Positions 12,668-22,947 of a stretch of DNA of 64,000 nt are shown here, one piece after another. Position numbers and translations under genes: made by a program. The stretch is taken from contig NC_079969.1 of the NCBI RefSeq assembly GCF_029852145.1, positions 2,790,001-2,854,000 of the forward strand. Reading direction: 5' to 3'. The notes below the pieces were generated by a model. The model worked only from the letters and a program-made list of their open reading frames with translations. It had not been told where the DNA came from and ran no database searches. The DNA is from Microplitis mediator (taxonomy: Eukaryota > Arthropoda > Insecta > Hymenoptera > Braconidae). Position 1 is the stretch's first letter. Every line of letters begins with the position of its first letter.

Positions 12668-15600
12668 TTACTTTGCTCCTCCTTTTGTGTAGAGATAGAT
12701 GGCGACGATGAGACCGTAGAGACCGAGTACCTCGGCGAAGATGAGGATAAGAATCATACCGACGAAGAGACGCGGCTGCTGGGCTGTTCCTCTTACTCCT
12801 GCGTCACCAACTATTCCAATAGCGAAACCAGCGGCCAGACCGGCAAATCCTACTGCTAGACCAGCACCCAAGTGAATGAAACCTCTGTGATAATTTAAAA
12901 GTTTTTTTTTTTAGAATCGGAATTTTTTTTTTTTATTTTTATCTTTAATGGAAAACTTGGAATTTAATTTTTTATAAAAAGTTTATCAATCGATTTAGTA
13001 AAATCGATTTTTTATTATCGATTCAATAAAATCGATTTTTTATTATCGATTCAGTAAAATCGATTTTTTATTATCGATTCAGTAACATCGATTTTTATGA
13101 TCGATTCAGTAAGATCGATTTTTTATGATCGAGTCAATAAAATCGATTTTTTTATCGATTCAGTAAAATCGATTTTTTGCAATCGATTTTTTATTATCGA
13201 TTCATTAAAATCGATTTTTTATGATCAATTCAGTAACATCGATTTTTTATGATCGATATAGGATAATCGATTTTGAAAAATTGATTTTTCAAAATCGATT
13301 TTTGTAATCGATAAGAAAAAATATTTATCAATCGAGTTTTTAATCGATTCTTTAAATCAATCTTAAAAATCGATTATTGTGTTCGATTATAAAAAAATCT
13401 ATCAATTAATTTTAATCGACGGTTTAAATCGATTTCAATCGATATTTTAAATTTCTAATAATCGATCTTTAAATCGACCTCATAAATCGATTATCCAAAT
13501 CGATGTTGATTCTATTTATAAACCCAATGTTCAATCGATTTTTTAAATCGACTGAATAAATCGATTATTTGAATCTTTCAAAATAAATTTTATAAATCGA
13601 TTTAAATCGATCTTGTAAACTCGATTACTACTCATATCTTTAAATCGACTAATATAATCGATTTCTTACATAAATTTTTAAATCGACTATTAATCGATTC
13701 TTCAAATTGTTTTTTTTTATAAAAAATTCAAATCGATCCCTTAAATTAAAAAAAAAATCCTCAATCGATTACTGCCACGTATCGATTCAAATAAATTTTC
13801 TACTCCAGTCCCCATATTAAAAATACCCCATAAATTTCCAAAAAATTTAATTTATTAATTTTTTTTTTTCAATAAATCGACAGTCCAACCCGACCTACTC
13901 TAAGTCCATCGATTTTCCAACCATTTATTTATTTTTTATTATAAAAAAATGTACTTACTGATACAAGGAGTAACCAGAAGGTTCCCCCAATTGTCCAGCA
14001 ATCAATACAGCGACGACCAAACCATAAATTGCAATAATACCAGCCATAACAACTGGAATTATCGATTTCATTATCAATTCTGGTCTCATCACAGACATCG
14101 CTGCGATTCCCGTTCCAGCCTTCGCGGTTCCATACGCCGCTCCCAGCGCTAAAATATTTAAAATAATTATTATAGGGTTAAGATTTTTGCCTATGAATCT
14201 TAATTTTGTAATTACGGCGTAAATATTGGTTTTACAAAAAAAGTTGTAGGAAATTTAATTTTCTAGAAAAAATGTCTCTTATGATTTTTTTATACGATCA
14301 ATATTTTCATCGTAATTTCAAAATTAAGATTTTCGTAATCAACAAAAATTTGAATTATTCCTTATGAATCTTAATTTTGTATTTACGATGCAAATATTGG
14401 TCTTGCAAAAAAAGTTTTCAAACAAAAGTTGTAGGAAATTTCATTTTCTAGAAAAAATGTCTCCTATGATTTTATTATACGATCAATATTTTCACCGTGA
14501 TTTCAAAATTAAGATTTTCATAATTAATAAAAATTTGAATTCTTCATTGTGAATCTTAATTTGGAAATTACGGTGAAAATATTGATCGTATAAAAAAAAT
14601 TTTCGAACAAAAGTTGTAGGGAATTTAATTTTCTAGAAAAAATGTCTTTTATGATTTTTTTATACCATCAATATTTTCATCGTAATTTCAAAGTTAAGAT
14701 TCATAATGAATGTATCAAAATTTTTATTGATGATGAAAATCTAAATTTTGAAATTACGGTGAAAATATCGATCGTATAAGAAAAACATAAGAGACATTTT
14801 TTCTAGAAAATTAAATTCCCTACAACTTTTGTTCAAAAATTTTTTTTATACGATCAATATTTTCACCGTAATTTCAAAATTAAGATTCACAATGAAGAAT
14901 TCAAATTTTTATTAATTATGAAAATCTTAATTTTGAAATCACGGTAAAAATATTGATCGTATAATAAAATCATAAGAGACATTTTTTCTAGAAAATTAAA
15001 TTTCTTACAACTTTTGTTTCATAACTTTTTTTGTAAGACAAATATTTACCCCGTAATTACAAAATTAAGATTCGTAATGAATGATTCAAAATTTTTATTG
15101 ATTATGAAAATCTCAATTTTGAAATTACGGTGAAAATACTGGTCTTACAAAAAAAGTTTTCAAACAAAAGTTGTAGGAAATTTAATTTCCTAGAAAAAAT
15201 GTCTCTTATGATTTTTTCATACGACCAATATTTTCACTGTAATTTCAAAATTAAGATTCATAACCAAGAATTCAAATTTTCCTTAATTACAAAACCTTAA
15301 TTTTGAAATTACGGTGGTACCAAAAAATAAATAATTAATAATAAATAAAAAAAAAAACTTAGTTTATAACCCAGCCCATAAGTCACATGAGTCTCACGTT
15401 GAAAGTCACATGATCACTCATGGGGGCGTGGCACAGTTTTATTATTTAACCAAAAATATTTTCAAAATCTCATTTTTTTTATTTTCATTTTCATTTTCCC
15501 TCATCAATTTTTTTTTTCAAAATTTCCATCCCTCATTTTTTTCCCTTACAAAAACCCAAAACTATAAACATATAAATATATAAATATATATATACATCAA

Positions 15601-16093
15601 CTCCATTTTTTTCAAAATAAAATAAAAAAAATTTTTTATTAAAAAATAAAAATCGTAGTTTAAAATTTTCCAATTCAAATTATTGATTAATTTTTCGTCA
15701 CTTGCGCGCCGCGAATTATAAATTTCCCCGTCAATCGATCCCCAAATTTCATACCTGACATTTTTTCTCCCAAAAAATTCCACATAATTAAAAATTACCA
15801 ATTAGTCATAAAAATCCCCAATAATTAAAATTTTCCACTCAAAAAAATAAAAAATTCAAATTTAAAAAAGTCTCCAAAAAATGTCCAACAAAATGGCGGC
15901 GGACGCCACAAAAAAATCAATTATTTAAATCCCCAATAAATTACCAAAATGTCCCAAGTAATAAATAAATATATAAAAATATATATAATATAAAAATCTT
16001 ACAGGAAAATATAATGGCGGAGGCAGCGCCCATTACACCGAAAAATGGTCCGTAGATCGGATTCTGTTCTGGAAGTACTGAGGGTGTGCTCAT
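12668..16093 (-). CDS. Vha16-1: V-type H+-ATPase 16 kDa proteolipid subunit c
   Basis: Forms the c-ring of the membrane Vo sector of the V-ATPase and carries protons across lysosomal, endosomal and plasma membranes. Coding exons on the minus strand are 16003-16093, 13959-14148 and 12668-12884; the donor/acceptor phases match and give 165 residues, the family size. The N-terminus has NPIYGPFFGVMGAASAIIFS, followed by the first helical hairpin (LGAAYGTAKAGTGIAAMSVM). The last exon has GLAAGFAIGIVGDAGVRG, and FAEVLGLYG with the conserved proton-carrying glutamate at residue 145. Four transmembrane helices are expected. It is divergent from PWP2, with about 970 bp between the two start codons. 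Intron 2 carries an AATCGATTTTT repeat array and intron 1 a foldback array. Identity is certain; exon ends rest on consensus sites and protein conservation. Confidence 0.97.
12975..13800. repeat. ATCGATT-type array (Vha16 intron 2)
   Basis: Tandem units of about 30-34 bp built from AAAATCGATTTTTTATTATCGATTCAG. The repeat shares ATCGAT with the widespread TCGATATATCGA family but mostly lacks the central TATA, so it is a distinct local variant. The right half is more degenerate. Confidence 0.88.
14165..15320. repeat. Foldback tandem array (Vha16 intron 1)
   Basis: Six or seven units of about 165-190 bp. Each begins with AATCTTAATTTTGTAATTAC and ends with its inverse, CGTAATTTCAAAATTAAGAT, so each unit is itself an inverted repeat. 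The inner segment GTTGTAGGAAATTTAATTTT with TCTAGAAAAAATGTCTC runs in plus orientation near 14240, 14430, 14615 and 15170, but in minus orientation near 14795 and 14975, creating a second level of palindromy. Confidence 0.85.
15383..15413. promoter_or_regulatory. Two TCACATGA (MITF/TFEB-type) sites in Vha16 intron 1
   Basis: TCACATGA occurs at 15383-15390 and 15406-15413. Drosophila Mitf and vertebrate TFEB activate V-ATPase genes through CLEAR/M-box sites of TCACGTGA/TCACATGA form. A third copy lies at 16480-16487 (reverse orientation, TCATGTGA) upstream of the Vha16 start. Clustering around this gene supports a role, but binding is inference. Confidence 0.45.
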
Positions 16094-17065
16094 TTTGAAT
16101 ATTATTTAAAAAAAACCACAAATAAAACTAAAAAAAAAAAATATATATATATATTTATATAAAATTAATTATAAATATATGAGATTTATAAATATATATT
16201 TATATAAATTTACAGGTTGTCGTAACACGTAACAATCACACCCACGATGTCGTCACTAAACTAGACAAGACAAGACAGTAGACCTGGTCCTGGTGTACGT
16301 TAACGTAGTGACGGTAAATGTAATTGTGGATATAAATTTTTAAAAAATTAAACTGTACTGTCAGTAGTCGCGGTATCAATTCAATCAAGAGTTTACTTGA
16401 GTATGTACTGGATTTTTTATCTTTTTTTATTTAAACCAGACCCACTATCTCTTACTCTAGACCCAAGAGATATTCGACGTCATGTGATGAGTTAACACAC
16501 GCATATATATATAATATATATATGTATATATGTTTTATTATTATTCTATTGGTTTATTTTATCCCAAGGTAATTTTTCGACCAATAGGCGGCCTCCTTTT
16601 ACGATTAAGATGACGTCAAGTTTTCAAGTTCGAAAGTTTGGCGGCAGAGCGCGCGCTTTTGGGGGAGCGCGTGCGCAGAGGGAGGGCGCCTGCGCAGTTA
16701 AATTAGGGCGGGTTTAAAAAGCGCGTGATCGTTTTTTCTTTGGGTTTATGGTTTTTTTGAATTGAGGATTTGAAATTTTGAAAATTTGAATTCGGATTTC
16801 GGTTTTATTTTTGGGGAATTTATTTATTTTGGTTTTTGTTTTTTTAGTTTTGGGTTGGGAGTTTTTTTTTGTATTTTTTGGGAACTAAGATGGTGGTGAC
16901 ATCAAGCGGAAGCGGGAAATAGAAAATTTGAAAATTTTAGTTGTCGATGGAAACTTAAACACGTGAGATTATTTTGTGTAGAGGATAATAATTGGAGTTA
17001 TTTTTTTAATTAGTGGTTTTTTTAATTACGAGTTTATTGATAATTTTGAATTTTAAAAATTAATA
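16094..17065. promoter_or_regulatory. Bidirectional promoter region between Vha16 and PWP2
   Basis: The two genes diverge from this 972-bp spacer. Its centre (about 16560-16735) is the GC-richest stretch nearby. It holds a CCAAT sequence (about 16581), a perfect CRE TGACGTCA at 16611-16618, and NRF1/EWG-like GCGCGTGCGCAG (about 16666-16677) and CGCCTGCGCAG (about 16687-16697). A CACGTG E-box lies at 16960-16965, about 100 bp before the PWP2 start. An ATG at 16890 opens an 11-codon frame ending at 16922 that could be a uORF if transcribed. Transcription starts were not determined. Confidence 0.6.
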
Positions 17066-20000
17066 ATGAAGTTCGCGTACAAAGTAAGTGGAGTTTTTTT
17101 TTTATTTATAAAGGAAAAATATTTAGAAATTTATAACCTCAAAATTTTTGTATTTTAATTATTACTTTTATTTGTTTATTGATGATAATTAGTCGATAAT
17201 TAATTAATTATTTTTATTATTCAGTGGGCGGGAAATTTAAATTTTATAAATTTTAGTGAAATTTTTATGATTGAGGAAATTTAATTTTATGTAAATAATT
17301 AGGGAATTATTTTTAATGGTAATTTAGTTGATTATGAGTATTTGCGATTGAAAAATAATTAATTTGAGAATTTTAATGATAATTAATTTTTTTAATTAAA
17401 TTTTTGAGAGACGTAATTAAATTTAGAAAATATTTTGCTGTGAATTTAAATTCTGAGGAAACTATTGAAGATATGACAAAAATGATAAGAAATAAAGTTG
17501 TAGAGCTTGAAATTCTCTACAAAAATGTATCAGATGACGTTTTCTGTAAACTCAATAGTTAACGAGTAATTGAAATTTAAAAGTACTCAGTCTACAAATT
17601 ACGATAAAAAATTGACTTAAAAAAATTTTTTAAAACTTAAATTTAATATTCTGGGTTAAATATAAAAAATATGAAAAAAATGATAGGAAATAAACTTGTA
17701 GATTTTGTAATTCTCTACAAAAAAGGTCTGAATAATATTTCACCCAAACTCAGTAGTTCAGTTGTAAATTTAATTTTAAGTTGATAGTATTCGAGGCACC
17801 TGCAGAATTGAAATTTTTTCTATTATAATTTTTAATGAAACTAATTAATTAATTTATTAATTGTTGCAGTTTGGTAATTTACTGAGCACAGTCTATCATA
17901 AAGGTAATTTATTGTTCGCTAAAGATGGATCGACATTGATAAGTCCTGTGGGAAACCGGATCACAGTCTACGATTTAAAAAAGTATGTATTTTTTTTCTT
18001 CTAATTAATTAATTAAATAATTAATTAAAAAATATGATGAGTTATTAATTTTTTTTTTAATTACAGCAATAAATCATCGACTTTACCTGTAGAGAGCCGA
18101 TATAATTACAATGCTATTGATCTATCGCCAAATGGATCAATTTTGGTTGCAGTTAATGAAGGTAAGAATTTTTTTTTAGTTCACCGCCAAAAGAAATTTT
18201 TTTTTTAAATCATAAAATAAAAAAAAATTATCTGAGATGAAACTTCATGTAGAATAATTATTTGATGTAAACTTTGCTCTAATTTTCCAGAGGGAGAGGC
18301 ACATGTTATAAGTATGCAGAGTAAAATAATAATTCATAAATATCGATTTAAAAAACCGATAAGTTGCATTAAATTTTCACCTGATGGAAAATATTTGGCT
18401 GTTTGTAAACAAAATAATGGTAAGTTTTTTTTTTTAATTTAAAATTTTCAAGATTTTTGTATCAATCGATGTATCGATTATAAAAAATCGATGTATCGAT
18501 TGTAAAAAATCGACGTATCGATTATAAAAAATCGATGTATCGATTCTTGAGTCGATATATCAGTTCTTGAATCAATATATTGAGTATTGAATCGATATAT
18601 CGGTTATTGAATCGATACATCGATTATTGAATCGACACTTTAATTAAATCGATTTATCAACTACTAAACCGGTACATGAATTATTAAATCGATATATTGA
18701 TTGCTGAGTCAATATATCGATAATAGAAACGATACATCAATTATTAATACTCCATTTAAAAAATTTGATGAATGAATTCCAAAATTTTATCCATCGATTA
18801 TTAAATCGATTTATCGATTACTGAGTCAATATATCGATAATGGAATCGATATATCGATTATTAGTATTCTATTAAAAAAATTTTATGTATGAATTTCAAA
18901 ATTTTATCCATTGATTATTAAATCGATTTATCGATTATTGAGTCAGCATATCGATAATGGAATCGATAGATCGATTAATAAAAATTCATTAAAAAATTTT
19001 ATGGATGAATTTCAAAATTTCAGCTATTGATTATTAAATCGATTTATCGATTACTGAATCAATACATCGATAATGGAATCGATATATCGATTATTAATAA
19101 TCGATTAAAAAAATTTTATGTATGAATTTCAAAATTTTATCCATTGATTATTAAATCGATTTATTGATTACTGAGTCAGTATATCGATAATGGAATCGAT
19201 AGATCGATTATTAATAATCCATTAAAATATTTTTGGATGAATTTTAAAATATCATCCACTGATTATTAAATCGATATATCGATTACTGAATCAATGTATC
19301 GATTATTAATAATCCATTTAAAATTTTACGTATGAATTTACAAATTCTATCCATTGCTTATTAAATCGATAGATCGATTATGAATTCCATTTTTATTAAA
19401 CAAAAAATTTTTTTTTCAGTATTCATATTTAGTGCACCAGGTCTCCAAACAGAATCATATAATCCTTTCGAAATGAAACGCGTCTTCCACAGCGCCACCG
19501 ACGAGACAACGACTCTCTGCTGGTCCTCGGACTCTCGTTTCCTCGCAGTCGGCTCCAAAGACACCTTCACCAAACTCTACACCCTCGACAAGTTCTCAAA
19601 CTTCCGTTACTGCAACATCGGCGGTCATTCCGACGAGATAATTTTCGTCCACTTCGACACCGCCGGTACCTACGATCTCTTCACTATCGCCCGCAATGGC
19701 CACCTCTGTCTCTGGGAGGCCTCCCTCAATCCCGAGGATCTCAAGCTCTTCACCCCCGCCATCAAAGCTCCAAAACCTTCTGGTAGTGACTCCGAGGACG
19801 ACGTGATCCTGGAGAAGGCCATCGAGCAAACAAAGTCGACCCGCAAGGCCTCCAAGAAAAAATCGTCTGGCTCGACGGACCAAGACCCAGATTCAGACCA
19901 AGAACTCGAGGACAAGCCGCTCAAATTCTCTTACAAACTGACCTCCCGCCACTACCTCGCAGACGATTTAAAAAAAACCGAGACCTCAGACGACAAAAAG

Positions 20001-22801
20001 TCAAACTCTGCCGTCGCGACCGCGGCTTCTTACCACCAGTCGACGCGAATCCTCGTCCTGGGGTTCAGCACCGGGTCATTTTTCCTCTACGAGTTACCCG
20101 ACGTGAACCTCATCCACTCCCTGAATGTCTCCAACCAGTCGCTGTCCTCGATCGCCTTCAACCCCACCGGGGACTGGATCGCCCTGGGCTCGTCCCAACT
20201 CGGGCAGCTCCTGGTCTGGGAGTGGCAGAGCGAGACCTACGTCCTCAAACAGCAGGGTCACTCCAACAACATGACCTCCTTGGCCTACAGCCCCGACGGC
20301 CTGTGGATCGTAACCGGAGGTGACGACGGCAAGGTCAAGCTCTGGAACACCATCACCGGGTTCTGCGTGACGACTTTTTCCGAGCACACGTCGTCAGTCA
20401 CCAGCGCCATCTTCAGCCACAACCGTAAGTTCGTGGTCTCGGGGTCTCTAGACGGTACAGTGCGCGCCCATGACCTCACCAGGTACCGGAACTTCAAGAC
20501 CTTCACGTCCCCACGTCCGGTTCAGTTTTCCTGCGTCGCTTTGGATTCTTCTGACGAGTTCGTCGCCGCGGGAGGTCAGGACTACTTTGACATCTACCTC
20601 TGGAGTGTCAAGTTGGGAAGTTTGTTGGAGGTTATGTCAGGTCACACTGGACCAGTTGCCGCGTTGACCTTCACGCCTAGTCCAGGAAGTACTGCCATGG
20701 CCTCGGTGGCCTGGGACAAGACTCTGAAGCTCTGGAACGCGATCGAAAATAGTTCGAGCCATGAAACTGTCCAGCTAACGGCAGATGGCGTCGCGGTTGT
20801 GTACCGACCTGATGGTAAGGAAGTTGCGGTGGCGACCCTAGATGGCGTTATCAGTTTCTTTGACGTCAAAACGACGAATCAGAATGGATCGATCGAGGGA
20901 CGGAATGATTTGGGAGCTGGAAGGGCAGAGACTGATCTGATTACGGCGAAAAAAAATCTCGAGGGCAAGGCCTTCAGGGCCCTGTGCTATTCTGCGGATG
21001 GGAACTGCATCCTGGCGGGAGGGTCATCGAAAAATGTCTGCATTTACGACTGCAAGGAGCAGGTGCTGATAAAGAAATTTGAGATCACGCAGAACCGTTC
21101 CTTCGACGCGGTCGACGACTTCATCAACCGGAGGAAGATGACGGAGTTTGGTAACCTCGCGCTAGTGGAGGAGAGGGAAGAGGGAGGGAAATTGAAGTTG
21201 CCGGGAGTTAAGAGTGGAGACATGGCGGCGAGAAGCACGAAACCGGAGGTCAGGGTCTATGGGCTGCAGTTCTCGCCGACAGGACAGGCCTGGGCAGCGG
21301 CGACCACAGAGGGTTTGCTTATTTATAAAGTTGATGCGGGTGAGATGTTCGATCCGTTTATGCTGGAGGTCGATATTACACCGGATGCGGTCAGGGAGAA
21401 GGTCGCAGAAGGGGATTTCGCTAAAGCGTTGATGATGGCTGTGAGGTTGAATGAGAAAGATTTGATACGTCAAGTTTTTGAAGCGATTCCTGTTTCTGAC
21501 GGTAATTTGAAATTTTTTTTTATTAATATATCGATTAGTGAAATTTCGATATATCGATTAGTGAAAACTCGATATATCGATTAGTAAAAACTTGATGTAT
21601 CGATAGTGAAAGTTAGATATATAAATTTTTTTAATTAATCGATTGTTAAAAATTCGATATATCGATTAGTGAAAACTCGAGGTATCGATCAGTAAAAGTT
21701 CGATGTATGAATTTTTTTAATTAATCGATTGTTAAAAATTCGATATATCGATTAGTGAACTTGTGATAGATCGAGGTGATATATTGATTACTACAGGATT
21801 CGACATTCGACTTTTTAGTGAATTGATTATGATGTTCGATTTATCGATTTTTTAAATAGACCTAATTCTACCAATTCAACGCATCGACTTTCGATACATC
21901 GATCATTGAAATTTTGATATATCGACTACTAAAAATTCGATATATCAACTTTTTGAAATATCGAATATTAATAGCTCGATTTATAAATTTCTTTGAATAG
22001 ATCGATTACTACAAATTCAATGTATCGACTTTTGTTATGTATCGATTATTAAAAAGCCGATTTATCGATCTTTTGATATATCGATTGTTGAGATTTCGAT
22101 ACATCGATTTTTGAAATAATTTAATTATTAAAAGTTTGATATATCGATTTTAAATTTGATATCTCGAACTTTTCGATAAATCGATTATTAAAATTTCGAT
22201 TAATCGATTTTTTGAATATCGATTTTAAAAATTTTATTATTTCTTTTCAAAATAAAAATATCGACTATCAAAATTTCGATAAATCGATTATTCAAATTTC
22301 GATTAATCGATATTTTATTTCGATATATCGTTATTTCGATTAAATTTTCTTTTATTTAATTTTTTTTTCTTTTACAGCTGAATTAACAGTAATATCATTA
22401 CCGCAAATATATATTGAACGATTATTGAAATTTATATCTGTCGAATTAGAAAAAACACGTCACATACATTTTTATTTAATATTTACGGAAATAATACTGA
22501 GTAAATGGGGACATAAAATAAATTCATCACTACAACTTACCTCATTGTTGACTCTTCAAAAAAATATGCAGCTAAAGTATGACGATCTCAGTAAAATGTA
22601 AGTCTTGTTTGATATTTTGATATTTTATTTTCTCATTATTTTATTAATTAAAATGTATCAACTCATTTCAGATGTGACTTCAATCAGTACACAATCGATT
22701 TTATTGTAAGGACAGGAGAATTGAAATCAAAATTATCTAAAGAGGAGAAGGAATCCGACAATGAGTCGGACGCATCCGTAACACTTATGGATATTAATTA
22801 A
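17066..22801 (+). CDS. PWP2: Periodic tryptophan protein 2 homologue (PWP2/UTP1), U3 snoRNP UTP-B subunit
   Basis: Nucleolar tandem-WD40 scaffold of the UTP-B subcomplex of the small-subunit processome, needed for 18S pre-rRNA processing. Coding exons are 17066-17083, 17870-17982, 18067-18161, 18291-18419, 19420-21501, 22378-22597 and 22672-22801; phases agree and give 928 residues, the family length. It starts MKFAYK|FGNLLSTVYHKGNL. WD40 signatures include SPVGNRITVYDLK, LLVWEWQSETYVLKQQGHS and GGDDGKVKLWNT. An acidic Ser/Asp-rich insert lies at about 235-285 in the first propeller region. The UTP12 domain lies at about 775-890 (VREKVAEGDFAKALMMAVRL). The C-terminus is acidic. The first coding exon has only six codons. 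Introns 4 and 5 are filled by TCGATATATCGA arrays. The gene converges on the channel gene, with 146 bp between stops. Confidence 0.97.
17430..17800. repeat. Two-copy ~180-bp repeat (PWP2 intron 1)
   Basis: Two diverged direct copies share ATGATA(A/G)GAAATAAA(G/C)TTGTAGA, ATTCTCTACAAAAA and AACTCA(A/G)TAGTT. The TCTACAAAAAAGGTCTGA(A)TAA part also recurs in the elongase intron 1, so this is a dispersed family. Confidence 0.65.
18450..19382. repeat. TCGATATATCGA-type array (PWP2 intron 4)
   Basis: Array of ATCGATATATCGATTATT-like cores. From 18740 a higher-order unit of about 120-130 bp appears (for example AAATTTTATGTATGAATTTC followed by CATTGATTATTAAATCGATT), repeated five or six times up to the acceptor of exon 5. 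Confidence 0.9.
21515..22345. repeat. TCGATATATCGA-type array (PWP2 intron 5)
   Basis: Palindromic cores spaced by variants of TTAGTGAAA(A/T)(C/T)TCGATATATCGA fill the intron. The coding frame of exon 5 reads a short way into it before a stop, which is an artefact of the repeat. Confidence 0.9.
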
Positions 22802-22947
22802 TACAATTATTATTATTATTGTTTATACATTGTAAAATATTTTGATAATAGAAAAAGTATTTTTTAAGCTAAACAATTATTTTCTCCAATAAAAAATTAT
22901 TATTCCTTCCAACTAACCCACTAGCGAGACAAAATAAACTGTAAATA
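22802..22947. other. Tail-to-tail 3' region of PWP2 and the channel gene
   Basis: Only 146 bp separate the two stop codons. A PWP2 polyadenylation signal AATAAA lies at 22888-22893. I see no AATAAA for the minus-strand gene within this gap, so its 3' UTR probably runs into PWP2 sequence and the transcripts would overlap. Confidence 0.5.
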
